Notes under the pieces: generated by a model
What the model saw: only the letters and a program-made list of their open reading frames with translations
Told to the model about the DNA's origin: nothing
The model's database searches: none
Translations under genes and position numbers: made by a program
Source of the DNA: an uncultured Rubrobacteraceae bacterium
Lineage (GTDB): Bacteria; Actinomycetota; Rubrobacteria; Rubrobacterales; Rubrobacteraceae
Length of the DNA: 33,541 bases
Direction of reading: 5' to 3'
NCBI GenBank assembly: GCA_902806075.1
Contig: CADCVG010000056.1
Span: 1-33,541 of the forward strand
Shown here: one piece after another, positions 1-7,925 of the stretch
Numbering within the stretch: the stretch's first letter is position 1
How the letters are laid out: each line of letters starts with the position of its first letter

Positions 1-2506
1 GCACGTACCCGCCTTCGAGACCGGAGAGGAGGTTCCCCATCTCATCCGGCGTCCGCATCAGGCGCGGCACTACCTCCCCGGCCGCGAAGCGGAGCGACCG
101 CGCCACCCCTTCGTCCGCGACGCCCAGGGTACCTTCACAGACCTCTCCGGCCGCCGATCCGTCCCAACCATGCTCCTCCATCGCGAGAAGCAGGGCCTGC
201 GTCGCCTCCTCCAGCCGATCCAAGAGGTCCGAGGCGGTTGCGACGACGCCGGGGAAACGTTCGGCGAGCTTCTCGGGGGCTTCGGCGCGTGCGCCGCCGT
301 TCTCGGCGAGGAACTTCTCGTCGAGGCCGTAGGCGGCCCCGACGGCGCGGCGCAGTCCGGGGACCTCCCCGGCCCCAAGGCGCAGGATGGCGGCGACGAG
401 ATGGCGCAGGGGCTCGCCCTCCGGGGGCTGGCCTAGAATGTGCAGACCGCCCCTTATGGGCAGGTCCTTAATCTCGCAGAGGTAGCCGTCGACGTGGTTT
501 AGGAAGTCGCCGAACTCCTCGGGCTGCTCCTCCACCCCGAGGTCCCGGTGCAACTCGGCGTCGCGCAGGGTCTCCCATATCCGCACCCGGATCGCGGGTA
601 GCTTCGACGGGTCCAGGGTCTCGACCTGGTAGTACTCGTCGAGGAGCTGCTCCAGGCGAGCGAGGTCGTCGTAGGTCTCGGCTCGGGTCATCGGCGGGAT
701 GAGGTGGTCCACTACCGTCGCGTGTGCCCTCCTCTTGGCCTGTGTTCCCTCCCCGGGGTCGTTGACGACGAACGGATAGAAGAGCGGGACGTCCCGCAGA
801 ACCGCGTCCGGGGCGCAGGAGGGGGAGAGCCCCAGGGACTTGCCAGGGAGCCACTCAAGCGTCCCGTGCTTGCCGAGGTGGACGATAGCGTCCGTGCCAA
901 ACTCCTCTATGAGCCACCAGTAGGCGGCGAGGTAGTGGTGGGTCGGCGGGAGGTCCGGGTCGTGGTAGATCGCGATCGGATTCTCCCCGAACCCCCGCGG
1001 CGGCTGGATGCCTACGAAGACGTTCCCGAAGGACAGCCCCGAGACGACGAATTCCCCGTCCTCCAAATAAAGATCCCCCGGCGGCGGCCCCCAGTGCTTC
1101 TCCATGTCCGCCCGCAACCCCTCCGGTAGCCGGTCGAACCACTCCGCGTAGTGCTTCGTGTCGAGGCGCCCGGTGGCTCCCCGTAGCTGCTCCTCGGTCA
1201 GGAACTCCAGGTCGTGCCCCCCGGCGTTGATGAGCGTGTGGATCAGGGCGTCCCCCTCCTCCGGTGCGCCGTCCACCTGATAGCCCGCCTCCTTCAGCGC
1301 GTCGAGCAGCCTGATGGCGCTAGCCGGGGTGTCGAGGCCGACGGCGTTGCCAACGCGCGAGTGCTTGGTCGGGTAGTTGGAGAGCAGTACGGCGACCTTC
1401 TTGTCTGCGTTCGGAATACGGCCGAGGCGAGCGAAGCGAGCCGCGAGCCCGGCGAGACGGTGGGTACGCTCGGGGTCGGCCCTGTACAGGGTTAGCGACG
1501 CTCCGACGGTCGAGCCGTTGGTTGTACGTTCTTTGAAGGAGAACGGGACGCCGATTATGCGACCGTCGAACTCGGGGATCGCAACCTGCCAGGCGGTGTC
1601 GAGCGGCGAGAGGCCGGCGTCGGAAGAGAGCCATGCCTCGCGCGAGGAGGTCGTGCAGATCCCCTGTACGACCGGTACTCCCAACCCTTCGAGCGCCGGG
1701 ACCTCCCACTCCAGCCACCCCTCGGGCGAGCCGGCCCGGCTCGCGGCCTCCCGCGCGTCGCCTGCGTTGGAGCCCCCGCTGGCGAGCACCGTGGTTATGA
1801 GCGAGTCAACCCGTCCTCTTAGCATCGAGAGCGCGAGGACCTCGCCCGTCTCGTCCGCTCGGAGCGAGTAGCAGTAGATGGGGATAGCGTTCGTCCCGGC
1901 TTCTTCGAGGGCCTCCACGAGGTCGTCTACGAAGGCGGTGTTGCCGCTCATCCAGTGGGCGCGGTAGAAGACCACGCCTACCGTCGGCCTCCCCGCATCG
2001 TGCAACCCGAGCAGGTCGTCGAGTGAGGAGCCCTCCGGCAGCCCCGGGTGGTAGACACCGAGCTCCGGGGTGTTACGCGGCGGCTCGAAGCCGTAGCCCT
2101 CGACGAGAAGCGTGTCAGCGACGAAGCGGAAGAGGTTCTGTGTGTTGCGCACCCCGCCGTGCCGCAGGTACTCGAACGCCTCGGCCATCGTGCCCGAGGG
2201 CGCGGTCGAGAGAGCGGCCAGCTCTGCGTCGGGCTCGGCCTCCCCGCCCAGAGCGAGCAGGGGGATACCCAGCCTCTCGCATCGCCGCCGCAGCTCCTCG
2301 AAGCCCTCAGGCCACGCGCGCCGTCCCCCAAGGAGACGTACTATTACGGCCCGCGCCTCCGGCAACTCCTCCTCGAAGAAGGTGCGGGGCTCTTCGAGCT
2401 TCGCCGGGTTCGCGCAGCGCACCTCGGGGAAGCCTTCGGGGAGATCCTCGGCGGCCTTCGCGGCGGCCAGGATCTCGGTATCCGCGGTGGTCAGGAAAAG
2501 CAACAA
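1..2506 (-). CDS. cobN: Cobaltochelatase large subunit CobN (partial, C-terminus beyond window)
   Basis: CobN is the large subunit of the ATP-dependent cobaltochelatase that inserts cobalt into hydrogenobyrinic acid a,c-diamide in the aerobic cobalamin pathway, acting with CobS/CobT-type or ChlI/D-type AAA partners, which are not seen here. The minus frame is open from a TAG at 2515-2513 to the window edge, giving about 835 residues of a family usually 1200-1400 long. Typical CobN stretches are visible, including VGVVFYRAHWMSGNTAFVDD, LLSNYPTKHSRVGNAVGLDT and the IVHLGKHGTLEWLPGKSLGL metal-site region with its histidines. The start is read as TTG at 2506 (a second TTG follows directly) because GAGAGGGG lies just upstream and an in-frame stop sits 6 bp before it. 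It follows the 128-residue ORF by 6 bp, so translation is probably coupled. Family assignment is firm; the exact start is inferred. Confidence 0.95.
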   Translation of the reverse strand, partial: MLLFLTTADTEILAAAKAAEDLPEGFPEVRCANPAKLEEPRTFFEEELPEARAVIVRLLGGRRAWPEGFEELRRRCERLGIPLLALGGEAEPDAELAALSTAPSGTMAEAFEYLRHGGVRNTQNLFRFVADTLLVEGYGFEPPRNTPELGVYHPGLPEGSSLDDLLGLHDAGRPTVGVVFYRAHWMSGNTAFVDDLVEALEEAGTNAIPIYCYSLRADETGEVLALSMLRGRVDSLITTVLASGGSNAGDAREAASRAGSPEGWLEWEVPALEGLGVPVVQGICTTSSREAWLSSDAGLSPLDTAWQVAIPEFDGRIIGVPFSFKERTTNGSTVGASLTLYRADPERTHRLAGLAARFARLGRIPNADKKVAVLLSNYPTKHSRVGNAVGLDTPASAIRLLDALKEAGYQVDGAPEEGDALIHTLINAGGHDLEFLTEEQLRGATGRLDTKHYAEWFDRLPEGLRADMEKHWGPPPGDLYLEDGEFVVSGLSFGNVFVGIQPPRGFGENPIAIYHDPDLPPTHHYLAAYWWLIEEFGTDAIVHLGKHGTLEWLPGKSLGLSPSCAPDAVLRDVPLFYPFVVNDPGEGTQAKRRAHATVVDHLIPPMTRAETYDDLARLEQLLDEYYQVETLDPSKLPAIRVRIWETLRDAELHRDLGVEEQPEEFGDFLNHVDGYLCEIKDLPIRGGLHILGQPPEGEPLRHLVAAILRLGAGEVPGLRRAVGAAYGLDEKFLAENGGARAEAPEKLAERFPGVVATASDLLDRLEEATQALLLAMEEHGWDGSAAGEVCEGTLGVADEGVARSLRFAAGEVVPRLMRTPDEMGNLLSGLEGGYV

Positions 2507-2512
2507 GCCTCT

Positions 2513-2899
2513 CTACCCCTCTCCGTCTCTTGGTCCTGGCCCGTCGCCGGAGCGCTCGTAGAGCATCTCCCAGACGAGTTCGGTTACCGGCAAGGTGACC
2601 AGAAATCCCGCCGCCAACGCCGCGTAAGGGTTACCGGTCAGCGTGTCCGCCACCAACGCCACCGAGGAGAAGACGGCGACGAACACGGCAAGGGTCACCC
2701 GGTTGATCTTCCGTTCCGGGTCCCGCACCCTTTCACCCCTCTCGTCGAGGCGTTCGTGGGCCGCTATGACCCGTATGTCGCCGGGATTATCCTTCAACCA
2801 CTCGTCCGCTACCTCCTCCGCCACCTCTATCTCCCTTTCGTTCCTGGCTCCGAGCATACGGTCGATCAAGGCTCTCCGCTCCTCGTCCCTCGCGCCCAC
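2513..2899 (-). CDS. Unnamed 128-residue membrane protein between cobQ and cobN
   Basis: I do not recognise this family. The GTG start at 2899 lies 2 bp after the cobQ stop, with GGAGGGCTAGGG in the end of cobQ as ribosome binding site. The stop at 2513 lies 6 bp before the cobN TTG. The protein has a charged, helix-prone N-terminal half (residues about 1-70, rich in Glu/Arg, with EVAEEVADEWLKDNPGD and later ERLDERGERVRDPERK). Two hydrophobic helices follow, at about 71-89 (VTLAVFVAVFSSVALVAD) and 95-113 (AALAAGFLVTLPVTELVW), then a short acidic, Gly/Pro-rich tail. It is likely a two-pass membrane protein with the N-terminal domain on one face. Its tight placement in a riboswitch-led cobalt/B12 operon suggests a role in cobalt supply or chelatase assembly, but that is inference from position only. 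Confidence 0.8.
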   Translation of the reverse strand: MGARDEERRALIDRMLGARNEREIEVAEEVADEWLKDNPGDIRVIAAHERLDERGERVRDPERKINRVTLAVFVAVFSSVALVADTLTGNPYAALAAGFLVTLPVTELVWEMLYERSGDGPGPRDGEG

Positions 2900-2901
2900 C
2901 C

Positions 2902-4461
2902 CTAGCCCTCCGAGCCCTGGCCGACCAACGCCCCGGTCCTCAGTTGAAGGTCGACCGTGCCGGGCGGCAGGAACGGCAGTCCTGACGGAGCCCCGCTCTC
3001 CACGAGCCGCAAGAGGGCCTCCCGATCGACGTTCTCCGCTACAAGGTCCCCGAGCCTCTCGAACTGGGCCTCCCGGCGGGCCGCGAACGGCTCGTCTCCC
3101 GCCGTCCAGTCGAGGCCGCGCTCCTCGGCGACCCACCGCAGGAACGCGCGCCTGAAGCCGTCGGACTCGAAGACGCCGTGCCAGGAGGTGCCGAGGGTCG
3201 CCCCGACCCGGCATCCCTCATCGCCGCCGTCCTTGACGAAGAGCGGCTCACCGCCGGAGCGGTGAACCCGGCCGTGACGGATCTCATACCCAGAGACCGG
3301 GACGCCCCCGAAGAGGGAGGCCCGACCCTCCGGGCGTGCGAGTATCTTCTCCTCCCCGAAGACCGTCTCCACTGGCAGGAGGCCGAGCCCCAATGCCTCC
3401 CCCTCGTCGCTCTCCACGCCGTCCTCGATGCGCCCGCCGAGCATCTGGTAGCCGCCGCAGATCCCGAGGGTAGGCAGGCCGCGCTTGTCGCGCTCGATCA
3501 GGGCGCGGTCGAGGCCGCGGGTTCGTACCGTCTTCAGGTCCTCGACGGTGGCCTTGGTGCCCGGAAGAACCGTTAGGTCAGCGGCGAGTATCTCCTCGTA
3601 GGATTCGGTAAAACGGACCGCCACGCCAGGCTCGTGGATCAGGGCGTCGAGGTCGGTGAAGTTGCTGATCCTGCCGAGACGTACGACCGCGACCCGCAAG
3701 CTATCCCTACCCAGCGGCGGCGACACGTCCCTCGGCGCGTCGAGGGCGAGCGAGTCCTCCCCGTCGATCCCAAGCCCCCGTACGTAGGGAAGCGTCCCAA
3801 AGAAGGGCCGGCCCGTGACACCACTCATCTGCTCCAGCCCCGGTGCCAGGACGGTCGCGTCCCCCCGAAACTTGTTAACCAGGAAGCCCCCGACAAGCGC
3901 CTGGTCCTCCGCCGACAAGAGCGCGAGCGTCCCGTAGAGGGAGGCGAAGAGGCCGCCCCGGTCTATGTCCCCGACCACGACCACAGGCAGGCTTGCTGCG
4001 CGGGCGAGGCCCATGTTCGCGATATCGTTCTCTCTCAGGTTGATCTCCGCCGGACTCCCCGCCCCCTCGCAGACGACGACCTCGAAGCGTCTCCGCAGGT
4101 CTTCGAGCGACTCCAGGACCACCGGCAGAAGCTCCCTCTTCATCCCCTGGTAGCTCGCGGCGCTCGCGGAGGAGTAAGGCTTGCCACGCAAGATCACCTG
4201 CGTCCTCCCCCCCGCCGATGGCTTTAGCAGGACCGGGTTCATCGCGGCCTCGGGCTCGATACAGGCGGCGGCGGCCTGAGCCGCTTGTGCCCGCCCGATC
4301 TCCGCGCCCTCGAGCGTAACGAACGAGTTGAGCGCCATGTTCTGCGCCTTGAACGGCGCGACCTTTACCCCCTCGCGCGCGAGCCAGCGACATATTCCGG
4401 CCACGACCACGCTCTTCCCGGCATCAGAGTGAGTACCGGCAACGAGCAACGCTCCCCTCAT
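2902..4461 (-). CDS. cobQ: Cobyric acid synthase CobQ (CbiP)
   Basis: CobQ performs the four glutamine- and ATP-dependent amidations that convert adenosylcobyrinic a,c-diamide to adenosylcobyric acid in the cytoplasm. The 519-residue reading matches the usual family length (about 490-510). The N-terminal dethiobiotin-synthetase-like ATPase domain begins with LVAGTHSDAGKS (residues 6-17), and CEGAGSPAEINL (131-142) and VGDIDRGGLF (163-172) are typical. The C-terminal class I amidotransferase domain has the nucleophile Cys335 in LGICGGYQMLGG and the catalytic His428 in TSWHGVFES. The ATG at 4461 is chosen because it gives the canonical N-terminus and overlaps the cbtA stop as ATGA. An upstream in-frame extension towards 5235 is only open frame through cbtA. 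The stop is 2 bp before the next gene. Confidence 0.97.
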   Translation of the reverse strand: MRGALLVAGTHSDAGKSVVVAGICRWLAREGVKVAPFKAQNMALNSFVTLEGAEIGRAQAAQAAAACIEPEAAMNPVLLKPSAGGRTQVILRGKPYSSASAASYQGMKRELLPVVLESLEDLRRRFEVVVCEGAGSPAEINLRENDIANMGLARAASLPVVVVGDIDRGGLFASLYGTLALLSAEDQALVGGFLVNKFRGDATVLAPGLEQMSGVTGRPFFGTLPYVRGLGIDGEDSLALDAPRDVSPPLGRDSLRVAVVRLGRISNFTDLDALIHEPGVAVRFTESYEEILAADLTVLPGTKATVEDLKTVRTRGLDRALIERDKRGLPTLGICGGYQMLGGRIEDGVESDEGEALGLGLLPVETVFGEEKILARPEGRASLFGGVPVSGYEIRHGRVHRSGGEPLFVKDGGDEGCRVGATLGTSWHGVFESDGFRRAFLRWVAEERGLDWTAGDEPFAARREAQFERLGDLVAENVDREALLRLVESGAPSGLPFLPPGTVDLQLRTGALVGQGSEG

Positions 4462-5198
4462 CGAGACCCGCCCTCCGCCGCCAGGTTCGAGACGCCGCGA
4501 CCCTCCCGGGCCTCCGCCCTCTCGCCCAACACTCCGAAGACGCAGCCGATAACGACCCACAAAACGGCCTGGGTCCCCAAAGAAGAGAGCCTGAAGCTCC
4601 ACACCAGCCCGGCCGGCGCGTCCCCCGCTGAACCGGCGTCGGGCAACACAGCTGATAACAGTGCCCACGCCACGAGCACGAACGCCCCGACGAGGAGATG
4701 CCGCGCGTACGCGGCGAAGCCCTCCAACTGCCGGGCGAGCCGCCAGGCGAAGAACAGGGCGAGCAGGGAGAGTGCCACCATCGCCAGGTAGGCGGCGGTG
4801 CGGGCCGCGAGTGTCTCCGGGTCCGTCCCGACGCCGGGCGGGTTTGGCGGGTACTTTAGAAACGGCGAGAGGACCGCGCCCGCGAAGATTGCGGCCGCAA
4901 GACCCATGCTGCGTACCCATTCGCTCCGCGCCGAGACCCTGCCGCGGAAGTACGCGGAGAGGAGCCCGAAGACGCAGCCGACGGCGGCCCCGTAGAGTCC
5001 CATCGCCAGGAAGAGCCCCGCCTTCTGCTGCCCGCGGCCGAACACCTCCTCGGTGTGCTCCCCGCCGGCGTGCGAGCCCTCCTCCAGCGCGACCGCCTCG
5101 TCCAGCACCGGCTCCCCGAACGCGAAGCCGAAGAGTCCGGCGAGGAGACCGGCCAGAAGTCCGGCGAGTATCCCCCGGCGCAGGTAGACGAGCGTCAA
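4458..5198 (-). CDS. cbtA: Cobalt transporter subunit CbtA
   Basis: This is a CbtA-family integral membrane protein, a predicted cobalt permease found with CbtB under cobalamin riboswitches. About 246 residues are read from TTG at 5198, close to family size. Hydrophobic segments start with RRGILAGLLAGLLAGLFGFA and recur (KAGLFLAMGLYGAAVGCVFG, YLAMVALSLLALFFAW, LVGAFVLVAWALLSAV, AVLWVVIGCVFGVLG), giving about five helices. An acidic/His loop (EEGSHAGGEHTEE) after helix 1 could bind metal. The TTG start is preferred because GGGGAGG lies 4 nt upstream; a GTG at 5237 in the same frame has no visible ribosome binding site and would add 13 unlike residues. The gene overlaps cobQ by 4 bp. Function is predicted from family and context. 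Confidence 0.9.
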   Translation of the reverse strand: MTLVYLRRGILAGLLAGLLAGLFGFAFGEPVLDEAVALEEGSHAGGEHTEEVFGRGQQKAGLFLAMGLYGAAVGCVFGLLSAYFRGRVSARSEWVRSMGLAAAIFAGAVLSPFLKYPPNPPGVGTDPETLAARTAAYLAMVALSLLALFFAWRLARQLEGFAAYARHLLVGAFVLVAWALLSAVLPDAGSAGDAPAGLVWSFRLSSLGTQAVLWVVIGCVFGVLGERAEAREGRGVSNLAAEGGSR

Positions 5199-5205
5199 GC
5201 AGCCT

Positions 5206-5220
5206 CCCCGCAGAGCGGGG
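5206..5220 (-). promoter_or_regulatory. Hairpin covering the cbtA ribosome binding site
   Basis: CCCCGCAGAGCGGGG is a perfect 6-bp inverted repeat with a 3-nt loop. On the minus-strand transcript its 3' arm supplies the GCGGGG part of the GGGGAGG Shine-Dalgarno site of cbtA. It could limit cbtA translation or protect a processed mRNA end. There is no U-run, so it is not a classic terminator. The structure is seen directly; the role is inferred. Confidence 0.5.
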
Positions 5221-5294
5221 TGCCGGGTCTCGCACACGTTTTTATGGATGGGGCCATCGTCGGCGGCCCGGAGGTCATCGCGGTCAAAGGCGGT

Positions 5295-5489
5295 CTAGTG
5301 ACAGGGGGCGGCGAGCAGGTGCCGGCCGTCGTGGAAGAGCTCGTGCAGGTAGTTCGCGGCGTAGGAGGCATCCCCGAAGAAGGGCGCGAGCAGCGCGCCG
5401 TTGTCGAAGAGCACGGCGAAGAGGGCCAGCAAGGCCAACGCTACCGCCAGGGGAAGGTAGAGGGGTGCTCTACCGAGGGTACTATTCAA
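5295..5489 (-). CDS. cbtB: Cobalt transporter subunit CbtB
   Basis: CbtB is a small single-helix protein paired with CbtA in predicted cobalt uptake. The 64-residue reading has a short N-terminus, one transmembrane helix (about residues 10-30, LYLPLAVALALLALFAVLFD), and a C-terminal His-rich tail, HELFHDGRHLLAAPCH, the family hallmark and a likely cobalt ligand site. The TTG start at 5489 is set by GGAGG six nucleotides upstream. The gene is the first downstream of the cobalamin riboswitch, about 40 nt from its end, so its ribosome binding site is the natural target of the switch. There are 96 bp to the preferred cbtA start. Confidence 0.93.
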   Translation of the reverse strand: MNSTLGRAPLYLPLAVALALLALFAVLFDNGALLAPFFGDASYAANYLHELFHDGRHLLAAPCH

Positions 5490-5528
5490 TGATTACCTCC
5501 TCCGGGGTCCTCGCCCCGATCCGGGTCT

Positions 5529-5715
5529 GCGGGCGAAGACCAGTCTCCTGACTCCCGGCTCTACGCTCACCCCCGGCCTTCCCGCCCACAGCGGTGGCTC
5601 TACTAGCTGGGGCTCGCTCCCCGGTTACAGTGGCGGGACCGTGCCGGTCTCTCACCGGCTTCCTGTGTCCCTTCGCCCATCACAACTCGTAGGCAGCATA
5701 GCCGCCTCCACCCGG
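5529..5715 (-). promoter_or_regulatory. Cobalamin riboswitch
   Basis: Read on the minus strand, the region has the conserved cobalamin riboswitch blocks in order: GGGAAGxxGGTGAGA-like core (GAAGCCGGTGAGAGACCGG near 5642-5662), CCCGCCACTGTAACCGGGGA (about 5620-5640), a variable hairpin, GGCGGGAAGGCCGG (about 5570-5590), and the B12 box GGGAGTCAGGAGAC (about 5543-5556) followed by the closing P1 strand near 5530. Its 5' edge (about 5700-5715) is approximate. The sequence between the B12 box and cbtB contains GGGGCGAGGACCCC beside GGAGGAGG, so ribosome-binding-site sequestration is the likely output. High cobalamin should lower expression of the whole cbtB-cbtA-cobQ-ORF-cobN unit. The identity is recognised by motif; ligand response is family knowledge. 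Confidence 0.95.
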
Positions 5716-5771
5716 CGCGTCAACGGGGGACCGTGTTTTCGGCGCCTCCCGTGATATAACGCATCCCTGTA

Positions 5772-6446
5772 ATGGACGGCATCTTGGACCTCATCCGCTC
5801 CGTGCCGGACTCGCCCCAGGGTTTGCTAGAGTTCGTCACCGGCCTGCTCTTCACCCACGGTTATCTGGTGATCTTCCTTGGCGCGGCGCTGGATAACTTC
5901 GGCCTGCCCGCCTCGGGCGACGTAGTGATGTTCGCTGGTGGCTTCTTCGCCAACGACGGTCAGGCAACCCTGCCTCTCGTCATGCTCATGGGGTTCCTCG
6001 GGGCGACCTTCTCGGACAATACAGTCTACTGGATCGGGCGCTACGGTGGCCGGCCGCTCTTGAACCGGATCACCAAGATACGCCTCCTCTCCTTCCTCCT
6101 CGACGCCCAGAGCCTCGGCAAGGTCGAGCGGTACTTCGAGGAGCACGGCCGCAAGACGGTCTTCGTCGGCCGCTTCGGGCCGGGCCTGCGCAGCATGACC
6201 CCCCTCTTCGCCGGGGTCAGCCGAATGAAGTACTACCGTTTCCTCCCTTACAGCCTCGCCGCCACCATCACCTGGGCCTTAGTCTCCGGCACCCTCGGCT
6301 ACATCTTCGGCGAGTACTGGAACGAGCTCCTCGCCGTCGCCCGCGACGTTGGCTACGGCTTCGTCGCCCTCGTCGTCCTCTTCGTTACGTTCTACATCCT
6401 CCGCCGCCGCCGCCACAAGAAGCGCCGCGCCGGGAGAGGCGACTAA
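5772..6446 (+). CDS. DedA-family (VTT domain) membrane protein
   Basis: DedA/VTT proteins are multi-span membrane proteins; some members move undecaprenyl phosphate or phospholipids across the membrane, others affect envelope integrity and membrane potential. The 224-residue protein has the family order: a first helix with GYLVIFLGAALDNFGLPASGD (residues about 30-50), then MLMGFLGATFSDNTVYWIGR, the re-entrant motif GRFGPGLRSMTPLFAGVSRM (about 136-155, with the conserved Arg, Pro and Gly), and two C-terminal helices ending in a very basic RRRRHKKRR tail. The ATG at 5772 fits the family N-terminus, but I see no strong Shine-Dalgarno site; the next candidate would remove part of the domain. It stands alone, divergent from the B12 operon. 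The specific substrate is not visible. Confidence 0.9.
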   Translation: MDGILDLIRSVPDSPQGLLEFVTGLLFTHGYLVIFLGAALDNFGLPASGDVVMFAGGFFANDGQATLPLVMLMGFLGATFSDNTVYWIGRYGGRPLLNRITKIRLLSFLLDAQSLGKVERYFEEHGRKTVFVGRFGPGLRSMTPLFAGVSRMKYYRFLPYSLAATITWALVSGTLGYIFGEYWNELLAVARDVGYGFVALVVLFVTFYILRRRRHKKRRAGRGD

Positions 6447-6462
6447 GCATCTCCAAGCTAAC

Positions 6463-6575
6463 ACTGAGGTTCTGGGCTTCCCCCGGTAAGACAGACACTC
6501 TAAAGTTGGAGGCAATGAGTCCTCGGAAGGGGAGCCGAGTGCCAGGACCAACACCACACTATCCGCCTGAGTATC
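6463..6575 (+). pseudogene. Left-end remnant of an IS3-like element with an orfA start
   Basis: TGAGGTTCTGGGCTTCCCCC at 6463 followed by GGTAAGACAGACAC looks like an IS3-type terminal repeat. An ATG at 6515 follows GGAGG closely and opens a short reading (SPRKG, then PTPHYPPEYPDDVVK) resembling the N-terminus of an IS3 orfA helix-turn-helix protein. The similarity is lost at about 6575-6587, where the IS110 element begins, so the gene was probably cut by that insertion or by deletion. I could not find its continuation on the other side. The assignment rests on motif memory from a short stretch. Confidence 0.45.
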
Positions 6576-6587
6576 CTGATGATGTTG

Positions 6588-7775
6588 TCAAGCAGCCAGA
6601 GGCGCCTCCTGGTATGTTGCTCCATCCCTCAGCATCGCCCACAAGACGTTCACTCTACGCCGTGCGAGCGCTATTACCGCTTGGTGATGCGCTTTGCCCT
6701 CGGCCCGCTTTCGCCGGTAGTAATCTCTGCTCTTCTGGTGATGGCCGATCGCGCAGTACGCTGACTGGTAGAACACCCTTTTTAGCGCCCGGTTGCCCTT
6801 CTTCGCTCTTCGCTGGTAAGAGAGGCTGCCTGAGGCCCTGAGCACGGGCGCAATACCTGCCGCTGCGGCAAAGCGATCGGGTGATCCATAGCGGCCGATC
6901 TCGTCCACCTCTGCCAGGAACTCAGCCGTCAGAACCAAGCCCATGCCCGGCATGCTCCTTACGATTTCCCCTTTGGGATCGGTTTCCACCAACTCCTCAA
7001 GCCGCCTCTCAAGCTCAGCTATCCGTTCCTTGGTCCTTATGATCTCCCAGGCGATCTCGGAGACCAGAGCGGCCTTGACCCTAGCGGCGGGCAACTCGCG
7101 GTGTTGGGCTTTGGCGGCCACGAGAGCCCTCTCAGCCAATGCTTCGGACTTGCGAGATCCTCTGCTTTTCAGCCACCGGGTGAGGCGTGATTTGCCCAGC
7201 TTACGGGCATCGGAAGGTCGAGCAACCTTCGCGACCGTAAGCAGAGCACCCTTCTCAGCAAGGTCTGGCAGCGCAGCTTCGAGGCCGGGGAATACCTGAG
7301 AAAGCAGCTCTCTCAGACGGCATACGCGCCGGCGCTGATCCTGAACCAGATCCTTACGGTAGCTGACCAGTGTCTTGAGCTCGAGAGCGTTCTCTTCCCG
7401 GACGCGGACCTCTCGTAGCGACCTCCACCTCAACCTGAGCTGGTCGGCGATGACGAAGGCGTCTTTGGGATCGCTCTTGTGCTCGCCGCCGCTGTAGGCG
7501 TCACGAACCTTATTCACTGCTGTTCCAGGGATGTAGCGTACCCGTTCGCCGCGCTCGAGCAGGATCGTTTCTAGAAGGGTGTCCGTCCCGCCCACCAAGT
7601 CTATCCCGATCATACGGTCCTCAGCGTTTCCCAGAGCGGCGATCTCCGAGCATGCCGCTTCCAGCCGCTCCTCCGTTGCATCAACGCGCCTTGAGAGGAG
7701 CACCAGTCCCTCCTCGTCGAGCACACACAGCCAGTGAAACCTCTTGCCAACGTCAAACCCTATCCAGTGTTTCAT
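6588..7775 (-). CDS. IS110-family transposase (DEDD recombinase)
   Basis: IS110 transposases are RNA-guided recombinases with an N-terminal RuvC-like DEDD domain and a C-terminal serine-containing Tnp domain. The 395-residue protein is full length and uninterrupted. GFDVGKRFHWLCVLD near the start carries the first acidic residue, and GGEHKSDPKDAFVIADQLR supplies further acidic residues of the DEDD domain. A long coiled-coil linker (residues about 150-260) leads to the C-terminal motif GMGLVLTAEFLAEV and APVLRASGSLSYQRRAKKGN, where the catalytic serine is expected. The ATG at 7775 is chosen with GAGGTGGGG just upstream; a GTG lies one codon earlier. An intact frame suggests the copy may still be active or arrived recently. 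Confidence 0.95.
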   Translation of the reverse strand: MKHWIGFDVGKRFHWLCVLDEEGLVLLSRRVDATEERLEAACSEIAALGNAEDRMIGIDLVGGTDTLLETILLERGERVRYIPGTAVNKVRDAYSGGEHKSDPKDAFVIADQLRLRWRSLREVRVREENALELKTLVSYRKDLVQDQRRRVCRLRELLSQVFPGLEAALPDLAEKGALLTVAKVARPSDARKLGKSRLTRWLKSRGSRKSEALAERALVAAKAQHRELPAARVKAALVSEIAWEIIRTKERIAELERRLEELVETDPKGEIVRSMPGMGLVLTAEFLAEVDEIGRYGSPDRFAAAAGIAPVLRASGSLSYQRRAKKGNRALKRVFYQSAYCAIGHHQKSRDYYRRKRAEGKAHHQAVIALARRRVNVLWAMLRDGATYQEAPLAA

Positions 7776-7925
7776 CACCCCACCTCTCGTGGCCGCATAC
7801 GCTTCGCTTCTCGGCCTTTCGCTGCCCTGCGGATACCCTCAAGCCTGCTGAACCTTACGTAGCGATTTTTCCGCTGATCCTGATCGGCGGTCTTAGAGGA
7901 CATCCTTGGGAGGACCGGGGGGCAA
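7776..7925 (-). ncRNA. Candidate IS110 bridge RNA region
   Basis: IS110-group elements encode a structured bridge RNA of roughly 150-200 nt in the noncoding end upstream of the transposase, with loops that pair with target and donor DNA. Here about 150 nt of noncoding DNA lie between the transposase start and the provisional left limit. The region contains candidate stem material such as GATCAGGATCAGC and GCGAAGCG, and an internal AT-rich spot (CGGAAAAATCGC). I cannot fold it reliably by eye and did not verify loop-target complementarity. Position and length fit; function is inference. Confidence 0.45.

Noticed and set aside
2902-5235. Single 777-codon open frame spanning cbtA and cobQ
   Set aside because: The upstream part is an Arg/Gly-rich shadow of cbtA; cobQ has a canonical N-terminus at ATG 4461 and the cbtA frame shows real membrane helices.
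4661-5551. Plus-strand 296-codon open frame opposite cbtA and cbtB
   Set aside because: Very Arg/Pro/Ser-rich composition typical of antisense shadows in GC-rich DNA, with no recognisable domain or ribosome binding site.
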